This document shows positions 7,998 to 17,517 of a stretch of 64,000 bases of DNA, piece by piece. Position 1 is the stretch's first letter. The number at the start of each line of letters is the position of its first letter. The stretch spans positions 2,671,742 through 2,735,741 of the forward strand of contig NC_014216.1 of assembly GCF_000092205.1 (NCBI RefSeq), given 5' to 3'. This DNA is from Desulfurivibrio alkaliphilus AHT 2 (GTDB lineage Bacteria > Desulfobacterota > Desulfobulbia > Desulfobulbales > Desulfurivibrionaceae). Under the pieces are notes generated by a model. That model was not told the origin of the DNA. It did not search any database and was given only the letters and a program-made list of their open reading frames with translations. Position numbers and translations under genes: made by a program.

Positions 7998-8729
7998 ATG
8001 AATATTATTCGTTATCGTAATCTGGCTGGATTGGCAACGGCCCCGGTGCATGGCTCGTTTGGCCGTTGGGGCGGGGTGAGCCACGGCGCCCTGGCCGATT
8101 TGAATGTCGGGGCGGCGGTGGGGGATGAACCGCAACGGGTGGCGGAAAACCGCCGCCGCATGGGCCAGGCCCTGGGGCTTGAACTGCTGGTCTCGGCCGG
8201 CCAAGTGCACGGCGATCGGGTGGCGGTGGTGGCCGAGAGGCCGGAGGTGGACCAAGAGATAGCCGACTGCGACGCCCTGGTCAGCAACCTGCCCGGCGTG
8301 GGGCTGCTGATCTGCCAGGCCGATTGCCAGGCGATAATGCTCCATGACCCGCAGCGGAGGGTGGTGGCCAATATTCATGCCGGCTGGCGGGGCAGCGCTT
8401 TGAACATCATTGCCGTCACTATCAAGGTGATGGCTGAGCGCTTCAACACCGCCCCCACCGACCTGCAGGCCGCCATCAGCCCTTCCCTCGGCCCCTGCTG
8501 CGCCGAGTTCGTCAACCATCACCGTGAGTTACCCCCGGCCTTTCAAGCCTACCAGGTGCGGGAAAACTATTTCGATTTCTGGGCCATCAGCCGGGAGCAA
8601 CTGCTCTCTGCCGGGGTGTTGCCAGGCAACATAGAAGCGGCGGAAATCTGCACCCGCTGCAACCCCAACTTCTTTTCCTTTCGCCGCGATCGCGCCTGCG
8701 GTCGCCAAGGTTCTGTAATCGCCTTATGA
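7998..8729 (+). CDS. pgeF: PgeF/YfiH-family laccase-domain purine nucleoside phosphorylase
   Basis: 243 residues. Conserved blocks include HGSFGRWGGVS, NVGAAVGDEPQRVAENRRRM, QVHGDRVAVV, DCDALVSNLPGVGLLICQADC and AGWRGS, which hold the zinc-binding His and Cys residues of the DUF152/YfiH family. The C-terminus has GPCCAEF and NPNFFSFRRD. The family was long labelled multicopper oxidase but acts on purine nucleosides and in peptidoglycan editing. Its stop overlaps the rsmB start by 4 nt (ATGA), so the two are translationally coupled. Confidence 0.9.
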   Translation: MNIIRYRNLAGLATAPVHGSFGRWGGVSHGALADLNVGAAVGDEPQRVAENRRRMGQALGLELLVSAGQVHGDRVAVVAERPEVDQEIADCDALVSNLPGVGLLICQADCQAIMLHDPQRRVVANIHAGWRGSALNIIAVTIKVMAERFNTAPTDLQAAISPSLGPCCAEFVNHHRELPPAFQAYQVRENYFDFWAISREQLLSAGVLPGNIEAAEICTRCNPNFFSFRRDRACGRQGSVIAL

Positions 8730-10231
8730 AAAAGAATCGATCATCTTCACCTACGGCGGCTGGAGAGGGTTTACGCCCTCGGCAGGTGGCGCTGGAAATA
8801 CTGCTGCAGCAGGAACAGCAAAATCGTCCCCTGGACCAGGTGCTGGCGGAGTATCCCGCCCGGCGCTGGCCTTCCGATCGCCGTGACCGGCAACTGGTGC
8901 GGGCGCTGGTTTATGAGGTGCTGCGCCGCCGGGGTTTTCTCGACCATGTCGTGGCCCGCTACGCCAAGCACCCGCTGGCCAAAATGAAACCCCTTACCCT
9001 GGCGGCCTTGCGCTTGGGGCTGGCGCAACTGCTCTATTTTGACCGCCTGCCGCCGGCGGCGGCCATTGATGAAACCATCCGCGCCCTCAAGGCGGCCCGC
9101 CAGCCTCGCTGGATTACCGGTTTTGTCAATGGATTGCTGCGCAATGCGGCCCGGGAGCGGGCGGAGCTGTTGCGCCTGGCCGCCGAGCAGTGCGATTGGC
9201 TCAGCGTCCCGGCCTGGCTGCGGCAACGCCGTGAGCAGCAATTAGGGCAGGAAAGGGCTTACCATCGCAGCCGGGCGGAAAACCAGCCGCCTCCCCTGGT
9301 ACTGCGGGTCAATACCGCCAAAATCAACTGCGCGACCCTGGCTGAGCAGTTGCAACACAACGGGATCGAAGTGGAGGAGAGCACTTTCGCCCCGGCGGCC
9401 TTGCGCCTGCCTTCATACCATGGCCGGGTGGAAGAGTTGCCCGGTTTTAACGAGGGCTGGTTTGCCGTCCAAGATGAAGCGGCGCAACTGGTAACCATGC
9501 TGCTGCAAAAGGAACCCGACCCGGAACCGGGGGCGTTATTCCTTGATGCCTGCGCCGGCTTGGGAGGCAAAACCGCGCATCTGGCCGAGCTTTTACCGGC
9601 AGAAAGCAGGCTGGTAGCACTGGAGCCCCACACCGGCCGTTTTGCGCTTCTTGCTGAAAACCTGGCTCGCCTGGGCCACAAATTTTTTAAATTACCGCCG
9701 GACGGCCCCCCTGAAGAACTTGCCCGCCGCCTGCAGACGGCCGCCGCCGGGAAGCCCGCACCGCTGCTGCTCTGCCCGCAAACCCTGGCAAGCTTCGCCC
9801 GCCTGCTTGATTCAGCTTCCGTTGCCCCCGCCTTCCAGGGTATATTGCTGGATGCTCCTTGCTCCGGCTTGGGCGTGGTTCGGCGGCACCCGGACATCCG
9901 CTGGAACCGGCAACCCGAGGATCTGCCGCGTTACTGCAAGCAACAAATTGCCCTGCTCGACCAGGCGGCCAAGCTGCTGGCCCCAGGCGGGGTGCTGGTC
10001 TACGCGGTCTGCAGCAATGAGCCCGAGGAAAACCGGGAGGTAATCCAGGCGCTAACAAGCCGTCACCCGGAGCTGGAGGTGACCGATCCCCGCCCCTGGC
10101 TGCCGCCGCCGGCCGCCACTCTGGTTGACGACGAGGGATACTTGCGCTCCACCCCTGAAACGGGCCTGGACGGCTTCTTCGCCGCCCGCCTGCAAAGAGG
10201 TGACGCCCTGGAAAGCGTAAAAAAGATGTAG
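8726..10231 (+). CDS. rsmB: RsmB, 16S rRNA (cytosine-C5)-methyltransferase
   Basis: 501 residues. An N-terminal NusB-like RNA-binding domain (about 12-150: [22 protein letters not shown]) is followed by a RsmB/NOP-type methyltransferase domain. The SAM-binding block is [18 protein letters not shown]. The catalytic motif [19 protein letters not shown] holds one catalytic cysteine, and [15 protein letters not shown] holds the other. The protein is somewhat longer than E. coli RsmB (429). The extra length is partly in the central region between residues 300 and 360. Confidence 0.92.
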   Translation: MKKNRSSSPTAAGEGLRPRQVALEILLQQEQQNRPLDQVLAEYPARRWPSDRRDRQLVRALVYEVLRRRGFLDHVVARYAKHPLAKMKPLTLAALRLGLAQLLYFDRLPPAAAIDETIRALKAARQPRWITGFVNGLLRNAARERAELLRLAAEQCDWLSVPAWLRQRREQQLGQERAYHRSRAENQPPPLVLRVNTAKINCATLAEQLQHNGIEVEESTFAPAALRLPSYHGRVEELPGFNEGWFAVQDEAAQLVTMLLQKEPDPEPGALFLDACAGLGGKTAHLAELLPAESRLVALEPHTGRFALLAENLARLGHKFFKLPPDGPPEELARRLQTAAAGKPAPLLLCPQTLASFARLLDSASVAPAFQGILLDAPCSGLGVVRRHPDIRWNRQPEDLPRYCKQQIALLDQAAKLLAPGGVLVYAVCSNEPEENREVIQALTSRHPELEVTDPRPWLPPPAATLVDDEGYLRSTPETGLDGFFAARLQRGDALESVKKM

Positions 10232-10263
10232 GCTCAAGAGGGCAAGATGCAAGCTACGTGAAT

Positions 10264-10418
10264 CCTGGACGGGGGCCGGGAAAACCGGTAGCGGCGGGTT
10301 CGCTGGCGGCCGGGCGCATGGACGCGCAGGAGGCCGCCAGCGCCTCGGAGGCGGGCATGGATGCCCGCCGAGAATGAGCCGCTACCGGTTTTTCCGGCTC
10401 CCACCCCCTGGCCACAAC
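10264..10418 (+). repeat. Family-2 three-way-junction repeat, copy A
   Basis: An outer stem of about 20 bp (10276-10295 with 10378-10397; core AAAACCGGTAGCGGC) encloses two hairpins: CGCTGGCGGCC with GGCCGCCAGCG, and CTCGGAGGCGGGC with GCCCGCCGAG. The flanks CCTGGACGGGGGCC and CCACCCCCTGGCCACAACC recur at other copies. It fills most of the gap between rsmB and uvrA. Confidence 0.85.
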
Positions 10419-10457
10419 CCCAAAAACTACGGTCATAAGCCCGTTGAGAATTATTTA

Positions 10458-13295
10458 ATGGAACCGCAATATCTCCGCATCCGGGGCGCCCGGATGCACA
10501 ATCTGCAAAATATCGACGTCGATCTGCCCCGCAACCGCCTGGTGGTCTTCAGCGGCCTGTCGGGCTCCGGCAAGTCTTCGCTGGCCTTCGACACCCTGTA
10601 TGCCGAAGGGCAGCGGCGCTACGTGGAATCGCTTTCCACCTACGCCCGCCAGTTCCTGGGCCAGATGGACAAGCCCGATGTGGACCTGCTGGAAGGGCTC
10701 TCGCCGGCGGTATCCATCGAGCAGCGCACCACCAGCCGCAACCCCCGCTCCACCGTGGGCACCATCACCGAGATTTACGACCACTTGCGCCTGCTGTTCG
10801 CCCGGGTGGGCCAGGCCCACTGCCCCCATTGCGGCGAGGCCATCCAGCCCCAGTCCTTGCAGGACATGGTCAAAACCCTGCTGGGCTACCCCGAGGGCAG
10901 CAAACTGATCCTGCTGGCCCCGCTGATTGACGATAAAAAGGGCGAACACCAGGCGGTGTTACAAAAACTGCGCCGGGACGGCTTTGTCCGGGCCCGGATC
11001 GATGGCGAAATAATCGGCCTTGACCAGGAGATCACCCTGGCCAAAACCAAAAAACACACCATCGAAGCGGTGGTGGATCGCCTGATCATCAAGGAGGGGG
11101 TGGCCCGGCGGCTGGCCGACTCGGTGGCCACCGCCCTGCACCTGGCCGAGGGCAAGTTGCTGGTCCACTTTCCCGAGCTGGCCGGCAGCGAGCAGGAGCG
11201 GCTGTTCAGCGAACTGGCCGCCTGCGTCAGTTGCGGCCGTAGCCTGCCGGAGCTCTCGCCCCAGCTCTTTTCCTTCAATAACCCCAAAGGCGCCTGCCCG
11301 GAATGCGGCGGCCTGGGGGTCAAGCAGGTGTTCGACCCGGAACGTGTGGTGGCCGATCCCCAGCTCAGCCTCAACCAGGGGGCGTTGCTGCCCTGGAGCG
11401 GGCGCAGTTCCGGCTCCTACGTCCGCAACCTGATCAAGGCCCTGGCCGAGCGTTACGGCTTCGACCCCGATCGTCCCTTTGCCCGGCTGCCCCAGGCCGC
11501 CAAAGAGCTGATTTTTAACGGTAGCGGCCCTGAGCCCGTTACCTTCAGCTACACCCGTTTCCGCCGCCGCCGCACCCACAGCAAGCCCTTTGAAGGGCTG
11601 CTGCCGCAGCTTACCCGGCGCTACCTGGAAACCGAATCGGCGGCGGTGCGCGAGGAGCTGGAGCAGTACATGAACGAGCAGCCCTGCCCGGCCTGCCAAG
11701 GCGCCCGCCTGCGGCCCGAGGCCTTGGCGGTAACGGTGGGCGACTACTCCATCGCCCGGCTTTGCAGCTTAAGTATCGAAGAGCTGCTGGCCGCCCTGCC
11801 GGCCCTGGAGTTCGCTCCGGCCAGGGCCCCGGTGGCGGCCCGGATCATCAAGGAGATCCACGACCGGCTGACCTTCCTCCACGACGTGGGCCTGGGCTAC
11901 ATCACCCTGGCCCGGCGGGCCTCCACCCTTTCCGGCGGTGAGGCCCAGCGGATCCGGCTGGCCTCCCAGATCGGGGCGCGGTTGGCGGGGGTGCTCTACA
12001 TCCTCGATGAACCCAGCATCGGCCTGCACCAGCGGGACAACCGCCGGCTGATCAACACCCTGCTGCGGCTGCGGGACCTGGGCAACACGGTGATCGTGGT
12101 GGAACACGACGAGGATACCATCAGGGCTGCCGATCATGTGTTGGACATGGGCCCCGGTGCCGGGGTGCATGGCGGGCGGGTGGTTTATAACGGCGATGTA
12201 ACCGGATTGCTGGCGGCGGAAGAGTCGCTCACCGGCGGTTATCTTGCCGGGCGGCTGGCCATTGCGGTACCGGCCAAGCGCCGGCGGCCGGGGAAAAAAA
12301 GCGCCTGGCTCAAGCTTAACGGTGCGGCGGCCAACAATCTGCAAAACGTGGAGGTGGCGCTGCCTTTGGGCCTTTTTACCTGTGTGACCGGGGTCTCGGG
12401 CTCGGGCAAGTCTTCGCTGGTCATCGAAACCTTGTACAAAGCGGTGGCCCGGCACCTTTACGGCTCCCGGGAGACCCCGGGGGAGTATAAAAAAATCAGC
12501 GGCCTGGAGCAACTGGACAAGGTCATCGATATCGACCAGAGCCCCATTGGTCGCACCCCGCGCTCCAACCCCGCCACCTACACCGGGGTGCTGACCCCGG
12601 TGCGGGAACTCTTTGCCCGCCTGCCGGAGGCCCGGGCCCGGGGCTACAAGCCCGGCCGCTTCAGCTTCAACCTCAAGGGCGGCCGTTGCGAAGCCTGTGA
12701 AGGCGACGGGGTGATCAAGATCGCCATGCACTTTCTGCCCGACCTGTACGTGACCTGCGAGGCCTGTAACGGCAAGCGCTACAACGAGGAAACCCTGGAT
12801 ATCCGGTACAAGGATAAAAATATCGCCGAGGTGCTGGCCATGACGGTGGCCGAGGGGCGGGAGTTTTTCAGCGCCGTGCCGACCATCCGCAACAAGCTGG
12901 AGACCTTGTTTGAGGTGGGGTTGGGCTACCTGCCCCTAGGGCAGTCCTCGGTGACCCTCTCCGGCGGCGAGGCCCAGCGGATCAAGCTGTCCCGCGAGCT
13001 GAGCAAGCGCCAGACCGGCCGCACCCTCTATATCCTCGACGAACCCACCACCGGCCTCCATCCCGCCGACATCGAGCACCTGCTCCATGTCTTGAACCGC
13101 CTGGTGGAGAGCGGCAACACGGTGGTGGTGATCGAGCACAACCTGGATGTGATCAAGACCGCCGATTACCTCATCGACCTGGGCCCGGAAGGCGGCGAGG
13201 GCGGTGGCCGGGTGGTGGCCGCCGGCCCCCCGGAACAGGTGGCGGCCTGCCCGGAATCACATACCGGCCGCTATCTCAAGCCACTGCTGGGCTGA
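10458..13295 (+). CDS. uvrA: UvrA, excinuclease ABC subunit A
   Basis: 945 residues from the ATG at 10458 ([15 protein letters not shown]), close to the usual 940. A start at 10374 is possible in frame but would translate part of the family-2 repeat and is rejected. Two ABC ATPase modules are seen: Walker [13 protein letters not shown] and [12 protein letters not shown], signatures [12 protein letters not shown] and [12 protein letters not shown], Walker B LYILDEPS and LYILDEPT. Zinc-binding cysteine pairs include [30 protein letters not shown] and CEACNGKR. It recognises damaged DNA in nucleotide excision repair. Confidence 0.97.
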   Translation: MEPQYLRIRGARMHNLQNIDVDLPRNRLVVFSGLSGSGKSSLAFDTLYAEGQRRYVESLSTYARQFLGQMDKPDVDLLEGLSPAVSIEQRTTSRNPRSTVGTITEIYDHLRLLFARVGQAHCPHCGEAIQPQSLQDMVKTLLGYPEGSKLILLAPLIDDKKGEHQAVLQKLRRDGFVRARIDGEIIGLDQEITLAKTKKHTIEAVVDRLIIKEGVARRLADSVATALHLAEGKLLVHFPELAGSEQERLFSELAACVSCGRSLPELSPQLFSFNNPKGACPECGGLGVKQVFDPERVVADPQLSLNQGALLPWSGRSSGSYVRNLIKALAERYGFDPDRPFARLPQAAKELIFNGSGPEPVTFSYTRFRRRRTHSKPFEGLLPQLTRRYLETESAAVREELEQYMNEQPCPACQGARLRPEALAVTVGDYSIARLCSLSIEELLAALPALEFAPARAPVAARIIKEIHDRLTFLHDVGLGYITLARRASTLSGGEAQRIRLASQIGARLAGVLYILDEPSIGLHQRDNRRLINTLLRLRDLGNTVIVVEHDEDTIRAADHVLDMGPGAGVHGGRVVYNGDVTGLLAAEESLTGGYLAGRLAIAVPAKRRRPGKKSAWLKLNGAAANNLQNVEVALPLGLFTCVTGVSGSGKSSLVIETLYKAVARHLYGSRETPGEYKKISGLEQLDKVIDIDQSPIGRTPRSNPATYTGVLTPVRELFARLPEARARGYKPGRFSFNLKGGRCEACEGDGVIKIAMHFLPDLYVTCEACNGKRYNEETLDIRYKDKNIAEVLAMTVAEGREFFSAVPTIRNKLETLFEVGLGYLPLGQSSVTLSGGEAQRIKLSRELSKRQTGRTLYILDEPTTGLHPADIEHLLHVLNRLVESGNTVVVIEHNLDVIKTADYLIDLGPEGGEGGGRVVAAGPPEQVAACPESHTGRYLKPLLG

Positions 13296-13305
13296 CAGGT
13301 AAGGC

Positions 13306-13334
13306 TTGGCATTCGGGTGAATATTCGCTATATA
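13306..13334 (+). promoter_or_regulatory. Predicted sigma-70 promoter of secB
   Basis: TTGGCA (-35) and TATATA (-10) are separated by 17 bp, 60 bp upstream of the secB ATG. It lies just after the uvrA stop. Confidence 0.5.
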
Positions 13335-13393
13335 TGCTGACTTAACCCTGCGGAAATCATAAAAGAACAACCGACTGAGCAAGGAGATGAGCA

Positions 13394-13924
13394 ATGAGCG
13401 AGGAACAGAAAGGCGATGCGGCGGCAGGTCAGGGCCAGGCCCAGGGCCAGCAACAGGCTGCAGCCCCGGTATTTCGACTGCAGAAGATGTACCTCAAGGA
13501 TCTTTCCTTTGAAAGCCCCACCGCGCCGGGGATCTTTACCGAGCAGGGGGTGGACCCCAAGGCCGATGTGCAGTTGAAGCTGGAAAATCGCAAGCTGGAA
13601 AGCGCCGATCAATATGAGGTGACCATCAAGATCACCGCCACGGTGACCAACAACAAAACCGGCAAGACCATGTTCATCGTTGAGGTGGAACACGGCGCGG
13701 TCTTCCTGCTCCAGAACATCCCCGCCGAACACATGCCGGCGGTGCTGGCCGTAGAGTGCCCGGCCACTCTGTTCCCCTTTACCCGCCAGATCATCAGCCA
13801 GACCACCGCCGACGGCGGCTTCATGCCCTTCCTGATGGACCCGGTCAACTTCCTGGCTTTGTATGAAAACTCGCGCCGCCAGCAGCAACAGCAGCAGGAA
13901 GGCGTCGCCCCGCAGCAGCAGTAA
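13394..13924 (+). CDS. secB: SecB-type protein-export chaperone
   Basis: 176 residues. The central part (about 27-150) reads FRLQKMYLKDLSFESP, GVDPKADVQL, VEVEHGAVFLLQNIP and LFPFTRQIISQTTADGGF, all close to SecB. SecB is a tetrameric cytoplasmic chaperone that keeps preproteins unfolded and delivers them to SecA. Both ends are Gln-rich (QGQAQGQQQ near residue 20; QQQQQQ near 160), longer and more Gln-rich than the E. coli 155-residue protein. It has an AAGGAG ribosome site and its own predicted promoter, and is followed by a strong terminator. Confidence 0.92.
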   Translation: MSEEQKGDAAAGQGQAQGQQQAAAPVFRLQKMYLKDLSFESPTAPGIFTEQGVDPKADVQLKLENRKLESADQYEVTIKITATVTNNKTGKTMFIVEVEHGAVFLLQNIPAEHMPAVLAVECPATLFPFTRQIISQTTADGGFMPFLMDPVNFLALYENSRRQQQQQQEGVAPQQQ

Positions 13925-13951
13925 GAGAAAAAAATAAAGAAACAAAAAGAA

Positions 13952-13986
13952 AAAAGGCCGTGAACCTGGTTGGTTCACGGCCTTTT
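13952..13986. terminator. Bidirectional rho-independent terminator
   Basis: AAAAGGCCGTGAACC pairs perfectly with GGTTCACGGCCTTTT around a 5-nt loop. The A-run on the left and T-run on the right let it serve both secB (plus) and the convergent pilus operon (minus). Confidence 0.9.
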
Positions 13987-14013
13987 CTGTTGGGGTAGTC
14001 GACGGGGGGTGTT

Positions 14014-15888
14014 TTATAACGTGTCAAAACAACTGCCTGACTCACCAAAAGGGCTGGGATTGCCGGGTGGGTTGATGCCACTGTCGTTCAGGTCATCGGC
14101 CAGCATGGGGAGGCGGAAATAGCGGCTTCTCTTGCCTTCGCTGCCGGCCACCATGGCCCGGGCGGTCAGTTCCACCCGGATCCAGTGACCCAGTTCCCGG
14201 AAATAACGGATATCAAAATGGCCAAAGCCGTCATCGCCGGTGATAACCTCGACGGTGGTGGCGGTGCCCGCTTCGTTGGACAGGGTTACCACGTTGCCGG
14301 GGGTCAGGTTGCCACTGTTGTTCTGGTCTTCCCCGGCGTCCTCAATACCGTCCCTGTTTACATCTTCATTTTCGCAAATAGCGGTGGTGGTTGGCACCCA
14401 GTAACTCCCACCCCAGGTGTAAAAACCCTTGTAATAATGGGTGGGCCAGATACTGAGGGTCACCTTGGCTCCAGCTACGGGACCGCCGGCTGAGTCAGTT
14501 ACCAGCACTCCGTAAGGCAGGGCATAGGAAAGCTCGCCATATTCACCGATCACGTTGCTGGTGCCTAAGGTAATAAACAGAGGCGCGCCGCCGACCGTGA
14601 CAGTAACGGTTTTGTTAACCGCTGGGGCATCGGATACTTGGGCGGTGATCTCCACGGCTTCGTCCAGGGCGCTGGAGGAATCGCCAGCATAGTAAGTGGT
14701 TCTTGCCCGGCCGTAGCGGTCGGTGATCGCTGAGATGGGGTCGATTACACCGCTGGTGTTATCGGCCAAGCTAAATTTCACGGTCTTGTTTTTAACCAGG
14801 TTGTTTAACGGGTCACGGACGGTGGCGACAATTTCACTTTGCTCCCCCGGGGCGATGATGGCTGGATCGGCCTGCAGGGTCATGGAGTCGGCGACGGTGG
14901 CGACAAACAGCACTTCGGTGGTCGCCTGCTGCGTTTGATGCTCAGCTGAGATTTTGGCCAGGCCAGCGCCGTCGGCGCCGGTGGCGGTAAGGTTGACCGT
15001 GGCTTTGCCTTCGGCATCGGTCGTGGCGGTGGGCGGCAAAAGAGAGCCACGCGCACTGTGAAAATTGATCTCTTCGCCTGCCACGGGAGCACCGGAATGG
15101 GTCCACTGGAGTGTTACCTCGTAGGTTTCGTCCAGTTCCAGTTCCGGCCATTCTTCGCCGTCGGCTGCGGTGGGTGCAATAAACACAAAGATGTCCGGCG
15201 TAACCTGAAAGGTGTGGGTAACGGCAGTACCAGCACCGCTGATGGTAATGGTGTCCTCTACATCGTTGGTTACTGTTATGGCGATGGTGGTTCGGCCGCT
15301 GGCGTTGGTAGGGGCGATTTCTGCAATATCGTTTTCCGCCGCCGATTCAGCGGCCAGGGTAATGCCTTGAATTCCGGCTCCGGCTGAGTCCCGCAGGGCC
15401 ACCTCCAGTTGGATGGTGCTGTTATGGGTGGCGGTACCAGGAGCGGTGAGCAGAGTGATCTCGGTGCCGGTGACCATCACGCTGACCGTGTCACTTACGG
15501 TCCCGGCGCGGGCCCTGACCTGAATTTCTCGGTTGCTCTTGTCGCCGGGGGTGGAAAGAAGGGCCTGGGCCCGGCCGGCCTCATCGGTGGTGGCGTTGAC
15601 CACCGCCAGGCTGCCGCTGTAGCCATCGACAATGGAAAAACTGACGGTAACCCCTTGCATCAGCACGTTGCCGGTATCATAAACGATGGCGTCCAGGGTT
15701 ACCGGCTGGGTACTGGCGGAAGGCAGCTCCGGGCTGCTGGCCAGCAGGGTAATGCTGCCGACATCGGCAAATTCACCATTGTCGATGTCGTTGTCGTCGT
15801 CGTTCTTGTTTTCCGCGCAGGCGCTGAAGATGAACAGAAGCAGGAGCAGCAGGACTCCGTAACCAGCTGTTTTTGCCATGTTAAGCAT
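14014..15888 (-). CDS. Ig-like (Big-1/invasin-type) lipoprotein at the end of the pilus operon
   Basis: 624 residues. A lipoprotein signal peptide ends in FSAC (Cys about 24), followed by an acidic Asp/Asn linker. About five Ig-like beta-sandwich repeats follow. Each carries the Big-1 type pattern (ATTDEAGRAQALLSTPG; TTDAEGKATVNLTATG; ITDRYGRARTTYYAG). Near the C-terminus DVNRDGIEDAGEDQNNSG resembles a calcium-binding DxDxDG loop. It starts 18 bp after the secretin stop with GGAGGGG 7 nt before the ATG, so it belongs to the pil operon. Surface adhesion or a pilus-associated role is inferred from context only. Confidence 0.75.
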   Translation of the reverse strand: MLNMAKTAGYGVLLLLLLFIFSACAENKNDDDNDIDNGEFADVGSITLLASSPELPSASTQPVTLDAIVYDTGNVLMQGVTVSFSIVDGYSGSLAVVNATTDEAGRAQALLSTPGDKSNREIQVRARAGTVSDTVSVMVTGTEITLLTAPGTATHNSTIQLEVALRDSAGAGIQGITLAAESAAENDIAEIAPTNASGRTTIAITVTNDVEDTITISGAGTAVTHTFQVTPDIFVFIAPTAADGEEWPELELDETYEVTLQWTHSGAPVAGEEINFHSARGSLLPPTATTDAEGKATVNLTATGADGAGLAKISAEHQTQQATTEVLFVATVADSMTLQADPAIIAPGEQSEIVATVRDPLNNLVKNKTVKFSLADNTSGVIDPISAITDRYGRARTTYYAGDSSSALDEAVEITAQVSDAPAVNKTVTVTVGGAPLFITLGTSNVIGEYGELSYALPYGVLVTDSAGGPVAGAKVTLSIWPTHYYKGFYTWGGSYWVPTTTAICENEDVNRDGIEDAGEDQNNSGNLTPGNVVTLSNEAGTATTVEVITGDDGFGHFDIRYFRELGHWIRVELTARAMVAGSEGKRSRYFRLPMLADDLNDSGINPPGNPSPFGESGSCFDTL

Positions 15889-15906
15889 TGATGAACCCCT
15901 CCGTCA

Positions 15907-17505
15907 TCAAATAATGGTGGGCTGCAGCAGGATGACCAGTTCCCGTTTACGGGAGGTCTTGGTTTCGTGGCTGAACAGCTTTCCTAAAATGGGGATGTTG
16001 CCCAGAATCGGCACCCGGTGGCTGGTGCTATCCTGCACATTGTCGATCAAGCCGCCGATCATCAGGGTGTCGCCGTCCCGTACCTTGACCACGCTGTTGA
16101 GTTCGCGGATGTTGATCTGGGGCAACTGGACGGTCATGCCCTGAAAGGTCCGCTCCTGCATGGGTTGGGTAAGGCTGGAGGTAACCGGGGTCAGGCTCAG
16201 GACGATCTCGTTCTGATCGGTGATGGTAGGCAGCACCGCCAGACCCAGGCCGGACATCACGGTGTCGGTGGTCACGCTGGTGGAGATGCCGCCGCCGGTG
16301 TCGGTGGTGGTTTCTACCTGGGAGATGTAGCGGAAGGTTTCACCCACCGTGATCAGGGCCGGTTGACCGTTCATCACGCTGATCTTGGGGTTGGCCAAAA
16401 CATCGGCGGCGCCCTGGGTCTCAATGGCATCAAGCAGCACCTGGAAGGGGTTGGGACCGATGGTGGCCTGGGTTACCCCGCCGCCGGCGGCGTCCCAAGG
16501 ATAGATAATCCCCTCGGGGCCGAACAGCTCAAAGTTGAGGTGCTTGCCGCTTAATACCCCGCGCCAGTCGATACCGCTTTTGTGCTGCTCATCCAGGTTG
16601 ACCTCGACGATCTTGGCCTCGATGGAGATCTGGCGGAACAAACGGGATTTCAGGTTATCCAGGTATTCCTCGATCTTGTTGACCAGGGGCCGGGGGGCGT
16701 TAACGGTGATCAGCCCGATGGGCTTGTCGATGGCGTAATAGCCTTTGGCCCCTTTGACATCACGACGGCGGGTGGTGGTGACCTCGCCGTTGGTGCCCGG
16801 GGCCGGGGTGGTCTGCACGGTTTCATCCCAGATCTCCAGGATCTGGTCCAGGTTTTTGCGAATATTTTCCCAGATATCGAACTCATTGCCGTCGCTGGTA
16901 AGCTGAATGTTGCCCACCAGGGCGCCACTGCCGCCGCCTATGCCGCCGGCACCCAGTACATCGCCGCCTACACCGGTACTGTAGGTGGAGCGCATGAAGG
17001 GCATGGCCACGTGGAAGGCCCGGGTTTCCTGGTACCTGACCACGATGGTGTTGTTGTCCACCTCGTGGAAGTAGTCGACCTGGCGCAGGAGGTTATTGAT
17101 GGCCTGGTAAAAATCATCATTGGCCCGGATATCCACATCCACCGGCACATGCTGATCAACATCGCTGGCCCAGCTGATGTTCATTCCCCTAAGGCCGGCC
17201 AGTTTACGCAAAATCTCCCGCAACGGCACCGGGCCGACGCTGGAAGAGATATCGGCTCCCACCGGCACCCGGACTTCCGGTTCATCCTCGACGCCAAGCT
17301 GCAGTCTGGCGTCCTGGGTACGGAAGGCATAGGCCGGGCGCTGGTAGCGTGCCGGCAGTTGGTCGGTGGTCTCCTGTTCCACGGTGGGGGCCAGTGGGGC
17401 GGCATCCCGTTCCGAGGGATCGGAGGCAACGGGGGAGCAAGCGGCCAGACCCAGGGTCAGGGCGATAATTCCCAGTATGGTCGGCATAATTTTCAGTGCT
17501 CGCAT
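15907..17505 (-). CDS. Type IV pilus secretin, MshL/PilQ-like lipoprotein
   Basis: 532 residues. The signal peptide ends in the lipobox LAAC (Cys23). An STN-type domain (about 80-165: VPLREILRKLAGLRGMNISWASDVDQHVPVDVDI) and an N-domain (PIGLITVNAPRPLVNKIEEYLDNL) precede the secretin channel domain, which has VLANPKISVMNGQPALITVG and the C-terminal block VPILGNIPILGKLFSHETKTSRKRELVILLQPTII. It forms the outer membrane pore for pilus exit. The layout resembles MshL more than classical PilQ because the AMIN domain is missing; that domain sits in the gene just upstream. Confidence 0.88.
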   Translation of the reverse strand: MRALKIMPTILGIIALTLGLAACSPVASDPSERDAAPLAPTVEQETTDQLPARYQRPAYAFRTQDARLQLGVEDEPEVRVPVGADISSSVGPVPLREILRKLAGLRGMNISWASDVDQHVPVDVDIRANDDFYQAINNLLRQVDYFHEVDNNTIVVRYQETRAFHVAMPFMRSTYSTGVGGDVLGAGGIGGGSGALVGNIQLTSDGNEFDIWENIRKNLDQILEIWDETVQTTPAPGTNGEVTTTRRRDVKGAKGYYAIDKPIGLITVNAPRPLVNKIEEYLDNLKSRLFRQISIEAKIVEVNLDEQHKSGIDWRGVLSGKHLNFELFGPEGIIYPWDAAGGGVTQATIGPNPFQVLLDAIETQGAADVLANPKISVMNGQPALITVGETFRYISQVETTTDTGGGISTSVTTDTVMSGLGLAVLPTITDQNEIVLSLTPVTSSLTQPMQERTFQGMTVQLPQINIRELNSVVKVRDGDTLMIGGLIDNVQDSTSHRVPILGNIPILGKLFSHETKTSRKRELVILLQPTII

Positions 17506-17517
17506 GGTCTTTCTCCT

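Noticed and set aside
10374-10457. Upstream start for uvrA
   Set aside because: It would translate part of a family-2 repeat. UvrA homology starts at [15 protein letters not shown] and length fits.
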